Source of the DNA: Achromobacter agilis | GTDB taxonomy: Bacteria > Pseudomonadota > Gammaproteobacteria > Burkholderiales > Burkholderiaceae_B | DNA length: 59,999 nt | NCBI RefSeq assembly: GCF_900496965.1 | Contig: NZ_UFQB01000033.1 | Location: forward strand, 1-59,999 | Direction of reading: 5' to 3' | Shown here: piece by piece, positions 6,758 through 15,119 of the stretch | How positions within the stretch are numbered: the first letter of the stretch is position 1 | Layout: each line of letters opens with the position of its first letter | Position numbers and translations under genes: made by a program | Notes under the pieces: generated by a model | Seen by the model: only the letters and a program-made list of their open reading frames with translations | Database searches by the model: none | What the model was told of the DNA's origin: nothing

Positions 6758-8317
6758 ATGACACTATCTCGGCTTCTGGTGGCCGGCGCCATCACGACGA
6801 TGCTCGCGGCTTGCGCGTCTACTGGCCAAGGTGAAAGCAGATCTTTGGTGCAGACGGAGACAGGAAAGGTTCGAGGGTCTGGCGGAGAGATCCACCGATA
6901 TCTTGGCGTTCCCTACGCGGCCGCGCCAGTAGGTCCTCTGCGCTGGCAGCCCCCGCAGCCCGCTCCTCAATGGAACGGCGTACGTGACGCGACGCAATTC
7001 GGCCACTTCTGCGTGCAACCGCAGGAGTACCCCGAAATGCGCGGGACGATGGACGAGGATTGCCTCAACCTGAATATCTGGACGCCCTCGGAGGATCGCA
7101 CCGCCAAGATGCCGGTGGTTGTGTGGATCCATGGTGGCGGCTTCACATACGGAGGCGGGGCACATCCATCCTATGACGGCGAGGCGCTTGCCAGACGTGG
7201 AGTCGTCGTTGTGACTTTGAACTACCGTTTAGGCCTGTTGGGATTCATGGCGCACCCACAGCTTTCCGCCGAATCCAAAGCAGGATCGTCTGGCAACTAT
7301 GGATTGATGGACCAGGTCGCCGCGCTCAAGTGGGTACAGCGCAACATCGCCGCGTTCGGCGGGGATCCTACGCGTGTCACGGTGATGGGCCAGTCCGCCG
7401 GCGCGCACGCGATTAGTGCACTCATCACAAGCACTCAGGCAGCAAGTACCTTCCAACAGGCAATCATGCAGAGTGTGGGCGTTATGCGGCCCCAACTTGA
7501 CCTGAAGCAGGCGGAACAATATGGGCTGCAGGTCGGTGCCGACATCAATCAACTCCGGCAGCTTCCGGCTGAGAACTTTGTTGCATTGCAGAAGAACTTA
7601 GGCGTGGACCGCAGTCCTGCATCGGCCCGTCCTGTGAGCATCATCAACGACGGGGTGTTCATCGACATGCCCGACTATGCCGCCTTCGCATCAGGTCGCT
7701 TTTCGAAAGTGCCAATCCTCGTCGGCAACGTCGCAAACGAAGGTGGCGGCGCCACCAAGAATTGGCCCATAAAGACCGTCAGCGAATTCCGCACGTTTGT
7801 CTCGGAGACGTTCAAAGGCGCGGGATCCAAGGCGACCACAGCGTTTGCAGTGAATTCCGATGCGCAGGTCAAACAGGCACTTGCTGACTTGTACAGCGAT
7901 ACGCAGTTCCTTTTCGGCACGCGTGAACTACTGAATCAGTATGAAAAGCAGAACCTGCGCAGCTATCGCTACGTCTTCTCCCGCCATCGCGACGAAGCCG
8001 CCGCACCTCCTATTCATGGCGACGAGCTGCAGTTCGTATTTGACAATCTGAACGCGCCGCATCGAGGGAAACAGCGTCCTTTCAATGATACTGATTCCGC
8101 AGTCGCACAGCAGATAGCGGATTCGTGGATGCGCTTTGTGAAGACGGGTGATCCGAATGGTGGCGATATGCCGGCCTGGCCCCCTTACAGCAGTAAAGGA
8201 AAGGGCTTCATGACCTTTGGTTCAACGCTTACCGCAGGAAGTGGATACGACGGCCAAGGAATAGACTTCGTCAGGGACTACTTTGCTGCGGTGCGCGGTC
8301 AAGGAGTCGGTGAGTAA
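6758..8317 (+). CDS. Lipoprotein type-B carboxylesterase (module A)
   Basis: The 519-residue alpha/beta hydrolase has a lipoprotein signal (MTLSRLLVAG...LAAC), so the mature enzyme should be anchored in the outer or inner membrane facing the periplasm or outside. The family features are GVPYAAAPVGPLRW, EDCLNLNIW, the oxyanion region WIHGGGFTYGG, the nucleophile Ser213 in GQSAGA (the usual GESAGG is altered at two places) and His420 in PIHGDELQFVF. The start at 6758 has GAGGA eight bases upstream. It ends the operon and very likely frees a carboxylic acid from an ester for the neighbouring Bug receptor. Confidence 0.9.
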   Translation: MTLSRLLVAGAITTMLAACASTGQGESRSLVQTETGKVRGSGGEIHRYLGVPYAAAPVGPLRWQPPQPAPQWNGVRDATQFGHFCVQPQEYPEMRGTMDEDCLNLNIWTPSEDRTAKMPVVVWIHGGGFTYGGGAHPSYDGEALARRGVVVVTLNYRLGLLGFMAHPQLSAESKAGSSGNYGLMDQVAALKWVQRNIAAFGGDPTRVTVMGQSAGAHAISALITSTQAASTFQQAIMQSVGVMRPQLDLKQAEQYGLQVGADINQLRQLPAENFVALQKNLGVDRSPASARPVSIINDGVFIDMPDYAAFASGRFSKVPILVGNVANEGGGATKNWPIKTVSEFRTFVSETFKGAGSKATTAFAVNSDAQVKQALADLYSDTQFLFGTRELLNQYEKQNLRSYRYVFSRHRDEAAAPPIHGDELQFVFDNLNAPHRGKQRPFNDTDSAVAQQIADSWMRFVKTGDPNGGDMPAWPPYSSKGKGFMTFGSTLTAGSGYDGQGIDFVRDYFAAVRGQGVGE

Positions 8318-8341
8318 GCGCATTTCGGTGATGGCGAACGG

Positions 8342-8365
8342 TGGGCGACTATCTGAAGTCGCCCA
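8342..8365. terminator. Hairpin between convergent genes
   Basis: TGGGCGAC, an 8-base loop and GTCGCCCA form a perfect 8-bp stem between the stop of the esterase gene (8317) and the stop of the convergent lysR gene (8384). There is no T-run on either strand, so it may be a weak bidirectional terminator or an mRNA-end stabiliser. Confidence 0.45.
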
Positions 8366-8383
8366 TCCAACAGACTGAACGGC

Positions 8384-9331
8384 CTACCTTGCACCCGATG
8401 ACTGCTCGGGTCCAATCCACGACCCGGGCCATGTTCCCCTTTCCAATAGCCGACGAGTGACCTCAATGATGACGTCGCGCAAGGCGGTAGTTGCGGGTGT
8501 CGTCGGTCGTGTCATTGAGGTCGTACAGGCTACACGACGCGAAATGTGCGGGCTGTGCAAGGGCGCTATCGCCAATTGTCCGGCGGCGACTTCGTCGGCC
8601 ACAGCGCCCGCCGACAGAATGGTTCTAGCGACTCCAGCCTGAACCGCCTTTTTTATGTTGGGCAGCGAGTCGATCTCCGCCATGACGTCAAGACTTACGT
8701 CCGCTCGCCTGCAGGCGTCATCGATGATCCTTCGCAACCCATGCTCTTGGGATGGAAGCAGAAGTGGAAAATTTGATAGCTGCGCCAATTTGACTCCACG
8801 GTTGGGCAGGCGCTGCCCCATCGCGGAGACCACAACCAGTCTCTCCTCGAGCAATGGCACTTGCGTCAGAGAAGCATCGCTATCGGTAAGAAACGTGACC
8901 GATATATCGAGGCGCCCCGCCCGCAGCCACTCCACCAAGAACCCACTGTGGCTCTCGATGATTTTCAGCCTGATCCCCGGATAACGAAGACGCACCTCTT
9001 GAAGGATGGGCAAGGTGGCGACCAGCGCAACAGTGGTTGGCAAGCCAACAACAACGTCGCCCTGTACCGCGTGCTCGGCAACCTGTACGGCTTGCTTAGC
9101 TCGATCGACGTCCGCCAGAACTACGCGTGCATGCTCAAGCATCGTTTTTCCGGCATCAGTGAGCAGCATTCCCTTGTTGGAGCGACTGAACAGCTTGACG
9201 CCAAGCTCTGACTCCAAAGCAGCGATGCTTTGACTCAGAGCGGGCTGTGCCACGTGGAGATTACGCGACGCAGCCAGCACTCCTCCTGCTTCGTGGATCC
9301 CGATCAAGTAGCGAAGCTGACGTAGTTCCAT
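8384..9331 (-). CDS. LysR-family transcriptional regulator (module B)
   Basis: The 315-residue protein has the classic LysR N-terminus (MELRQLRYLIGIHEAGGVLAASRNLHVAQPALSQSIAALE) and an effector domain from about residue 90. It is divergent from the second CoA-transferase gene, with an 88-base gap that contains the dyad ATTGAT-TTT-ATCGAT. By position it should control module B. It is not closely similar to the module A regulator in the parts I compared, so the two modules probably answer to different inducers. Confidence 0.9.
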   Translation of the reverse strand: MELRQLRYLIGIHEAGGVLAASRNLHVAQPALSQSIAALESELGVKLFSRSNKGMLLTDAGKTMLEHARVVLADVDRAKQAVQVAEHAVQGDVVVGLPTTVALVATLPILQEVRLRYPGIRLKIIESHSGFLVEWLRAGRLDISVTFLTDSDASLTQVPLLEERLVVVSAMGQRLPNRGVKLAQLSNFPLLLPSQEHGLRRIIDDACRRADVSLDVMAEIDSLPNIKKAVQAGVARTILSAGAVADEVAAGQLAIAPLHSPHISRRVACTTSMTRPTTPATTALRDVIIEVTRRLLERGTWPGSWIGPEQSSGAR

Positions 9332-9335
9332 GACT

Positions 9336-9350
9336 ATTGATTTTATCGAT
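9336..9350. promoter_or_regulatory. Imperfect dyad in the LysR/CoA-transferase gap of module B
   Basis: ATTGAT-TTT-ATCGAT lies 5 bases upstream of the lysR start codon and is symmetric except for one pair. The surrounding DNA is AT-rich (TATCGATATTGG, TATATCAAGG), unlike the coding DNA. It fits the T-N11-A type site of LysR proteins, but is short and the assignment is tentative. Confidence 0.35.
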
Positions 9351-9419
9351 ATTGGCTAGATTTCAAATGTATTTTACTTATATCAAGGAACGCTTGACAC
9401 TGGCTCCAAGGAGCAACGA

Positions 9420-10601
9420 ATGAACGACTCATCACGGAAAATTTCTAGCGGCCAGCCCCTCGCAGATCTGCGCGTTGTGGATCTTTCGCGCCTGGTGTCC
9501 GGCAACATGCTTACTCACGTCCTTGCTGATCTGGGCGCAGCAGTCGTCAAGGTCGAGCCACCACGTAAGGGCGATGAATTGCGGGCATGGCAACGCGGAG
9601 GGATGAGCACTTACTGGCTTGCCTACAGCCGCAACAAGGATAGCGTCGAACTCAATCTTAGAACTGAGGGCGGCATGGAGGATCTCCGAAAGCTGCTTGC
9701 CGGAGCCGATATTCTCGTAGAGAACTTCCGTCCTGGAACGCTTGAAAAAATGGGTCTGGATAGAACCACTTTGCAGGCAATTCGACCTGGGCTTGTGGTT
9801 GTGCGCATTTCGGGCTGGGGACAGACAGGCCAATATGCAGGAAAAGGTGGATTCGGTTCCCTAATTGAGGCGATGAGCGGCTTTGCCGCAATGAATGGGT
9901 ACAGCGATCGCCCGCCGGTGCTGCCACCCTTCGCCATGGCAGATTCTGTCGCGGGCATCTATGGCGCTGCGCTTGCCCTGGCAGCCGTCCATCGGCGGAA
10001 CGCTCAAAGCAATGCTCCCCTCCAAGAAATCGACCTTTCCCTCTTCGAGCCGCTTTTCTCAATCCTCGGACCTCAAGCGGCCGAGTTTCAGCTGACTCGT
10101 AAAACGACGCCGCGTTCCGGTAGCCGCTCCCCAACCCACGCTCCCCGAAATGTCTATCGCACCAAAGACGAGAAGTGGGTTGCGTTGTCTGCAGGCATGG
10201 AAGGCACGTTGGCGCGTCTTTTTGACGGCGTGGGATACCCGGAAGGCTTGCAAGACCCCCGCTTTGCTACGCACGAGGCGCGCCTCGCCAACATTGACGC
10301 CTTGGACGACATCATTCAGGGCCATTTAGCAAAATTGACGCTGGACGAGGCGCTGGAGTTCTTCGCTAGCCGTGACATCACAGCCGGGCCCGTATGCGAC
10401 ATTGAAGATCTTATCGATCATCCGTATGTCGTGGAGCGAGAGCTGTTGGTTGAGCAGCAGGCTCCCGACGGCAGGACAGTCCTTGTACATGCTGCGCCAT
10501 ATCGCATCGATGGGGAACGTCCGCCTATTCGTCGCTGCGCGCCCACCCTGGGCCAGGACAACGAACGCTGGCTCAACAGCCGCCCGGATATGGCGACCTG
10601 A
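9420..10601 (+). CDS. Family III CoA-transferase (CaiB/BaiF type), module B
   Basis: The 393-residue protein shares the layout of the module A enzyme: DLRVVDLSRLVSGNMLTHVLADLGAAVVKVEPP at the N-terminus, ENFRPGTLEKMGLD, and MADSVAGIYG with the catalytic Asp. AAGGAGC precedes the ATG. It is followed after 14 bases by a CitE-like lyase. The pair resembles succinyl-CoA:malate/citramalate CoA-transferase with malyl/citramalyl-CoA lyase. No hydratase gene is present, so the acid taken up should already carry a hydroxyl group. The actual acceptor is unknown. Confidence 0.9.
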   Translation: MNDSSRKISSGQPLADLRVVDLSRLVSGNMLTHVLADLGAAVVKVEPPRKGDELRAWQRGGMSTYWLAYSRNKDSVELNLRTEGGMEDLRKLLAGADILVENFRPGTLEKMGLDRTTLQAIRPGLVVVRISGWGQTGQYAGKGGFGSLIEAMSGFAAMNGYSDRPPVLPPFAMADSVAGIYGAALALAAVHRRNAQSNAPLQEIDLSLFEPLFSILGPQAAEFQLTRKTTPRSGSRSPTHAPRNVYRTKDEKWVALSAGMEGTLARLFDGVGYPEGLQDPRFATHEARLANIDALDDIIQGHLAKLTLDEALEFFASRDITAGPVCDIEDLIDHPYVVERELLVEQQAPDGRTVLVHAAPYRIDGERPPIRRCAPTLGQDNERWLNSRPDMAT

Positions 10602-10615
10602 AGGAGCCCACCGAC

Positions 10616-11482
10616 ATGACCCATACGACCATCATTCGATCGCTGTTGTTTGTTCCTGCCGCAAATGAAAAGCTATTGGCAAGCGCTATAGGACGCGCCA
10701 GCGACGCAGTCATCTTGGATCTTGAGGACGGGACTCACCCTTCCCTCAAACCCGAAGCAAGAGAAAAGCTGAGAAGTTCAATCGACCGGCTAAAGCGTGC
10801 GAGCAAGCTAGCTGCAGTGCGCATAAACGGCGACTGGCTGACCGCAGTTGAGGACCTTACCGCCGCAGTGGTGCCAGGCCTGGACATAGTCGTGCTGCCG
10901 AAGGTAGAGCATCCTCGCGACGTCCAAAACCTCGACAGCATCGTCTCGGAGCTCGAGCGTAGGGCCAATAGCCCTGAGAATTCAGTGCGATTTCTCCTGC
11001 AGATTGAAAGCGCTGCCGCTCTTCCTCGTCTTTATGAAATCGCCGCGGCGTCCCCAAGAATCATGGGCATCATGCTTGGCAGCGAAGACTATTCGCTCAA
11101 CGTCGGGTGCTTGCCGACACCCGACGCGTTGTATTACCCGAGTCTGATGGTACTCAACGCAGCAAGGGCCGCTGGCATTCAACCGATCGGCTTTCTTGCC
11201 TCAATTGCGCAATTGGGGAGCCCGGAGGACTTTGAGGCTGTCTTGGAGCGAGCAAAGACTCTTGGGTTTCGTGGGGCAGTCATCGTCCACCCCAAATTCA
11301 TCGACGTGGTCAACCGTTGCTACACGCCGACTCCAGCGCAATTGGAGGAGGCAAGAATGGTCATCGCCATGTTTGAAGAAGCCCTTCAAAACGGTCAAGG
11401 CGCTATCAAAGTTGGCGACCTGATGGTGGACAAACCTGTCTATGAGAGGGCGCGACAGCGCTTGCTTGAAGCGGGCCAATAA
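10616..11482 (+). CDS. CitE-like (HpcH/HpaI) acyl-CoA lyase
   Basis: The 288-residue TIM-barrel protein carries the CitE family marks: RSLLFVPAANEKLL, the metal-site Asp/Glu region LDLEDGTHPSLK, PKVEHPRDV, the metal-binding Glu in LLQIESAAAL and Asp in GSEDYSLNVG. Free-standing CitE-like enzymes cleave malyl-CoA, methylmalyl-CoA or citramalyl-CoA into an acyl-CoA and glyoxylate or pyruvate. No citrate lyase alpha or gamma subunit is nearby, so this is not citrate lyase. The genes that follow recover a C3 hydroxy acid, which suggests a glyoxylate- or hydroxypyruvate-type product. Confidence 0.88.
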   Translation: MTHTTIIRSLLFVPAANEKLLASAIGRASDAVILDLEDGTHPSLKPEAREKLRSSIDRLKRASKLAAVRINGDWLTAVEDLTAAVVPGLDIVVLPKVEHPRDVQNLDSIVSELERRANSPENSVRFLLQIESAAALPRLYEIAAASPRIMGIMLGSEDYSLNVGCLPTPDALYYPSLMVLNAARAAGIQPIGFLASIAQLGSPEDFEAVLERAKTLGFRGAVIVHPKFIDVVNRCYTPTPAQLEEARMVIAMFEEALQNGQGAIKVGDLMVDKPVYERARQRLLEAGQ

Positions 11483-11509
11483 AAAATCTATGAGCAAGGA
11501 GACAAAACA

Positions 11510-12481
11510 ATGAAACTTTCACGACGCGAGTTCGGCATTGCAACTGCTGCGCTGCTGCTCAGCACGAAGACGTTTGCGCAGCCGGCCTATCCTAGTCGCC
11601 CCGTGACTTTGCTGGTCCCGCAATCTCCTGGAGGAACCAACGATGTTGTCGGTCGCATCCTTGCCGAGCAATTGACTCAACTGTCTGGCCAGCCCTTCAT
11701 CGTAGAGAACCGAGCCGGCGCGAATGGCAACCTGGGGACTGAATACGCAGCGCGCGCCAATGGCGATGGGTATACGTTGCTGCTGACCGTAAGCAGTACA
11801 CAGGCGATCAACCCCGTGCTGTATCGAAAGGTGGGCTTTGATCCTGTGCAGGACTTCCCACCTGTTGCGTCAGTCGGCACGGTTCCAAACGTTCTCGTGG
11901 TGCATCCGTCCTTTCCCGCCAAAACCATGGCCGAGTTCGTCAAGGTTGCGCGCGAAAGCAATCCCCCAATTCAGTTCGGGTCCGCTGGTAATGGTTCGCT
12001 CAATCACCTACTGGGCGCCATGTTGACTCAACGTGCAGGTATTCCGCTGCAGCACATTCCTTACCGTGGTGTATCGCAAGCTATGACCGATGTCATGGGC
12101 GGGCAGATCCCCATGGCTTTCGCCAGCCTTCCTTCGTGCATCGAGTTCGTTCGAAGTGGCAAGCTCCGCGCTCTCGGCGTGAGTTCCGCGAAACGGTCTC
12201 CCGCGCTGCCCGACGTGGAGGCGATCGGCGAAGTAGTACCTGGCTATGAAGGCGAGCTTTGGGTGGGATTGTTCGCGATAAAAGGAACGCCCGCCCCAGT
12301 CATTCAAAAGCTGGCAGAGCTTGTCGAAAAGGCCACCAGCTCTCCTGACGCTCTAAAGAAGTTGGAAGGCGTTGGGGTAGAGCGAATTCAGGGTGGCCCC
12401 GATAAGCTCGCAGCCATGCTCAAAGCAGATATTGCTCGCTGGACGCCAATCGTAAAAGAGTCAGGCGCGATTGTTGACTGA
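11510..12481 (+). CDS. Bug-family TTT periplasmic receptor with a Tat signal (module B)
   Basis: The 323-residue protein begins MKLSRREFGIATAALLLSTK, a twin-arginine signal (S-R-R-E-F), in contrast to the plain Sec signals of the two other Bug proteins in this window. The mature part has YPSRPVTLLVPQSPGGTNDVVGR, PFIVENRAGANGN and the PYRGVSQAMTDVMGGQIPM segment. AAGGAGA precedes the ATG. Location between the lyase and the reductase genes suggests that it binds the substrate of module B. Confidence 0.93.
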   Translation: MKLSRREFGIATAALLLSTKTFAQPAYPSRPVTLLVPQSPGGTNDVVGRILAEQLTQLSGQPFIVENRAGANGNLGTEYAARANGDGYTLLLTVSSTQAINPVLYRKVGFDPVQDFPPVASVGTVPNVLVVHPSFPAKTMAEFVKVARESNPPIQFGSAGNGSLNHLLGAMLTQRAGIPLQHIPYRGVSQAMTDVMGGQIPMAFASLPSCIEFVRSGKLRALGVSSAKRSPALPDVEAIGEVVPGYEGELWVGLFAIKGTPAPVIQKLAELVEKATSSPDALKKLEGVGVERIQGGPDKLAAMLKADIARWTPIVKESGAIVD

Positions 12482-12545
12482 CGGCAATAAGCCCAAAGTC
12501 TTAATGTCGCAAACTTATAGCTGTTCTGAATTCAATGGTTCCAAA

Positions 12546-13505
12546 ATGAAGATTGTCATCTTAGATCGGGCTACCTTAGGCCCCAGCGTCGTGCTACGTG
12601 CCCCTGCCTTCGAACATGAACTCGTGTCCCACGACGTAACCGGTCCTGCACAAGTTCGGGATCGAATTATCGACGCAGACGTAGTGATTACGAACAAGGT
12701 TCGCCTAGACGCAGACGCCATTCGTGGCGCAAAGAACTTGAAGCTCGTCGCGGTTGCCGCGACCGGAACTGACAACGTTGATTTGGCCGAGTGCGCCAAA
12801 CGCGAGATCTTCGTCAGTAACATCCGAAACTACGCCATCAACACGGTACCCGAGCACACGTTTGCACTCATATTCGCATTACGCCGAAGCATCCTGGCGT
12901 ACGCAAACTCAGTGTCGGCCGGCCGCTGGCAAGAGTCTGGGCAATTCTGCTACTTCGACTACCCCATCCGCGACCTGGCTGGCTCGACATTGGGAATCAT
13001 CGGCGATGGAGTACTCGGACGCGCCGTTGCGGACATCGGACGCGCCCTGGGGATGAAGGTCTTGTTCTCCGCCTTCAAAGGATCATCAGGCATGGGGAGT
13101 CTATATACCCCCTTTGATGATGTGCTGGCGGAATCCGACATCATCACGCTGCACTGCCCTCTGAACAAAGCGACGCGCAACATGATTGGGGCGCATGAAT
13201 TTGCGAAGATGCTACGCAAACCTCTGATCATCAACACGGCCCGTGGCGGACTGGTCGAGGAGCAGGCACTTGCGAACGCACTTCGGGCCGGAGCCATCGC
13301 AGGTGCCGGCTTCGACGTTTGCACTCTGGAGCCGCCAGACGCCAATCATCCCTTCATGGAATTGTCGAAGCTACCAAATTTCCTGCTGACCCCACACGTG
13401 GCGTGGGCCTCGGAAGAGGCAATGCAGGGCCTAGCGGATCAATTGATCGACAATATTGAGTCTTTTGCCGCTTCCTCTCCTCGCAACGTGGTGAGTGCCG
13501 GGTAG
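12546..13505 (+). CDS. D-2-hydroxyacid dehydrogenase, probably hydroxypyruvate reductase
   Basis: The 319-residue NAD(P)-dependent enzyme has a catalytic domain around a Rossmann fold with GIIGDGVLGRAVA. The active site appears as Arg in NTARGGLVEE, Glu in CTLEPPD and His in TPHVAWASEE, and the loop VSNIRNYAINTVPEHTFAL is typical of glycerate/hydroxypyruvate reductases. It would reduce hydroxypyruvate to D-glycerate, or glyoxylate to glycolate. The ATG at 12546 is chosen because the family N-terminus (MKIVILDRATL) starts there. The following pyruvate kinase and glycerate kinase strongly favour the hydroxypyruvate role, as in ttuD of tartrate clusters. Confidence 0.88.
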   Translation: MKIVILDRATLGPSVVLRAPAFEHELVSHDVTGPAQVRDRIIDADVVITNKVRLDADAIRGAKNLKLVAVAATGTDNVDLAECAKREIFVSNIRNYAINTVPEHTFALIFALRRSILAYANSVSAGRWQESGQFCYFDYPIRDLAGSTLGIIGDGVLGRAVADIGRALGMKVLFSAFKGSSGMGSLYTPFDDVLAESDIITLHCPLNKATRNMIGAHEFAKMLRKPLIINTARGGLVEEQALANALRAGAIAGAGFDVCTLEPPDANHPFMELSKLPNFLLTPHVAWASEEAMQGLADQLIDNIESFAASSPRNVVSAG

Positions 13506-13583
13506 CGGACTATGGCGGTGGGCGCCCTCGCCGAATGCCCTCATCCACCACCTACCGACGCCGCTACGCGCGTCGGTCATTGT

Positions 13584-15044
13584 ATGAACAGCAAACAGAC
13601 TATGAACGCATTGCGCCGTACGAAGATCGTGGCTACGTTAGGGCCCGCGACCACGAAGGATGAAATTCTTGAGGGCTTGATCCTTGCTGGCCTTGACGTA
13701 GCTCGCCTCAATTTTTCCCATGGGAGTGCCGACGACCACCGGGAGCGGGCCCAAAAGGTTCGCGACCTGGCCGCTCGTAACGACCGTTTCGTTGCGTTGA
13801 TGGGCGACCTCCAGGGCCCAAAGATTCGCATCGCGCGCTTTGCGAACAAGACGGTCACGCTAAAAACGGGGCAGCCGTTCACCCTCTCTAACTCGCATCC
13901 AAAAGAGGAAGGCAACGAGTCCATAGTCGGAATCGACTATCCGGCACTGGCTCGCGACTGTGCCGCCGGCGATGAGCTCTTGCTGGACGACGGACGTGTC
14001 GTCGTGAAGGTCACTAGTATCGAAGGAGATGCCGTACACACGATAGTGATCGTAGGCGGGCCGTTATCCAACAACAAAGGGATCAATCGGCGCGGTGGCG
14101 GATTGTCCGCGCCTAGCCTGACTGAAAAGGATCGCGCAGACATCCTGCTGGCAGCTGAACTAGGCGTCGATTACGTTGCCGTCTCTTTTCCTCGGTATGG
14201 CCGAGACATAGAGGAGGCGCGAGAGTTGGTTCGCGCTGCGGGCAGCCAAGCGTGGATCATCGCGAAGATCGAACGTGCGGAAGCGGTCGTAGATGACGAA
14301 GCGCTCGGCGCTCTCATCCAAGCCAGCGATGGCGTCATGGTCGCGCGCGGTGATCTAGGAGTGGAAGTCGGAGATGCCGAACTCGTCGGTATTCAGAAGC
14401 GAATCATTTTGCATTCCCGAAAACTGAACAAGGTTGTGATTACGGCCACGCAGATGATGGAGTCTATGATCAGCAGCCCCATGCCAACGCGGGCTGAAGT
14501 TTCCGACGTCTCCAATGCCGTGCTGGACTATACGGACGCCGTGATGCTGTCCGCAGAGAGTGCGTCCGGACAGTATCCCATCGAGGCCGTACAGGCCATG
14601 GCCCGCGTGTGCCTGGGCGCGGAAAAGCATCCGACTTCCAGCAAATCTCATCATCGCCTGGACGAAGTGTTTCAGAGATGCGATGAGACCATTGCTCTGT
14701 CAGCGATGTACGCCGCAAACCACTTCCCCGGGATCCGGGCGATCATCGCGTTGACAGAGAGTGGTCTAACGCCGCTGATCATGTCGCGCATCCGATCAAG
14801 CGTACCTATCTATTGCTATAGCCCGCATCCCACCACGCAGAATCGGGCAGCCATGTTCAGAGGCGTATATACCATTCCGTTTTCTCCTGCCGAGCACGAA
14901 CCCGCGTACCTGAGCGAAGCAGCTATTGAGGAACTTAGGAGGCGAGAATTGGTGCAGTCCGGTGATTGGGTCATCCTGACCAAGGGTGACTTCTATCGCG
15001 ATAGCGGCGGCACGAACGGGATGAAAATCCTGAAAATTGAATAG
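13584..15044 (+). CDS. Pyruvate kinase, catabolic-cluster copy
   Basis: The 486-residue enzyme converts PEP and ADP to pyruvate and ATP. It has RRTKIVATLGPAT, NFSHGSADDHRERA, GDLQGPKIRIARF, the substrate loop MVARGDLGVEVG and ITATQMMESMI, and a full C-terminal regulatory domain. The start at 13584 (or 13602) fits the family; the longer frame from 13512 is not convincing. A pyruvate kinase inside a hydroxy-acid cluster next to hydroxypyruvate reductase and glycerate kinase recalls ttuE of the Agrobacterium vitis tartrate region. It would complete glycerate to pyruvate with the cell's own enolase. Confidence 0.93.
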   Translation: MNSKQTMNALRRTKIVATLGPATTKDEILEGLILAGLDVARLNFSHGSADDHRERAQKVRDLAARNDRFVALMGDLQGPKIRIARFANKTVTLKTGQPFTLSNSHPKEEGNESIVGIDYPALARDCAAGDELLLDDGRVVVKVTSIEGDAVHTIVIVGGPLSNNKGINRRGGGLSAPSLTEKDRADILLAAELGVDYVAVSFPRYGRDIEEARELVRAAGSQAWIIAKIERAEAVVDDEALGALIQASDGVMVARGDLGVEVGDAELVGIQKRIILHSRKLNKVVITATQMMESMISSPMPTRAEVSDVSNAVLDYTDAVMLSAESASGQYPIEAVQAMARVCLGAEKHPTSSKSHHRLDEVFQRCDETIALSAMYAANHFPGIRAIIALTESGLTPLIMSRIRSSVPIYCYSPHPTTQNRAAMFRGVYTIPFSPAEHEPAYLSEAAIEELRRRELVQSGDWVILTKGDFYRDSGGTNGMKILKIE

Positions 15045-15107
15045 GTCTTTCGACCCGGTCTTCAGCGCCGCAATCCTCCAACCTTCCCTTCGGACGCATT
15101 CTGCGCC

Positions 15108-15112
15108 AGGAG
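15108..15112 (+). promoter_or_regulatory. Ribosome-binding site that fixes the CTG start of glycerate kinase
   Basis: AGGAG seven bases before the CTG at 15120. It supports initiation at the non-standard codon rather than at the ATG at 15240, which has no comparable site in front of it. Confidence 0.6.
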
Positions 15113-15119
15113 TTTCATC

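Noticed and set aside
10616..11482. Citrate lyase beta subunit as the name for the CitE-like gene
   Set aside because: No citF, citD or citX partners are present, and the neighbours are a CoA-transferase and glycerate genes, so a free acyl-CoA lyase fits better.
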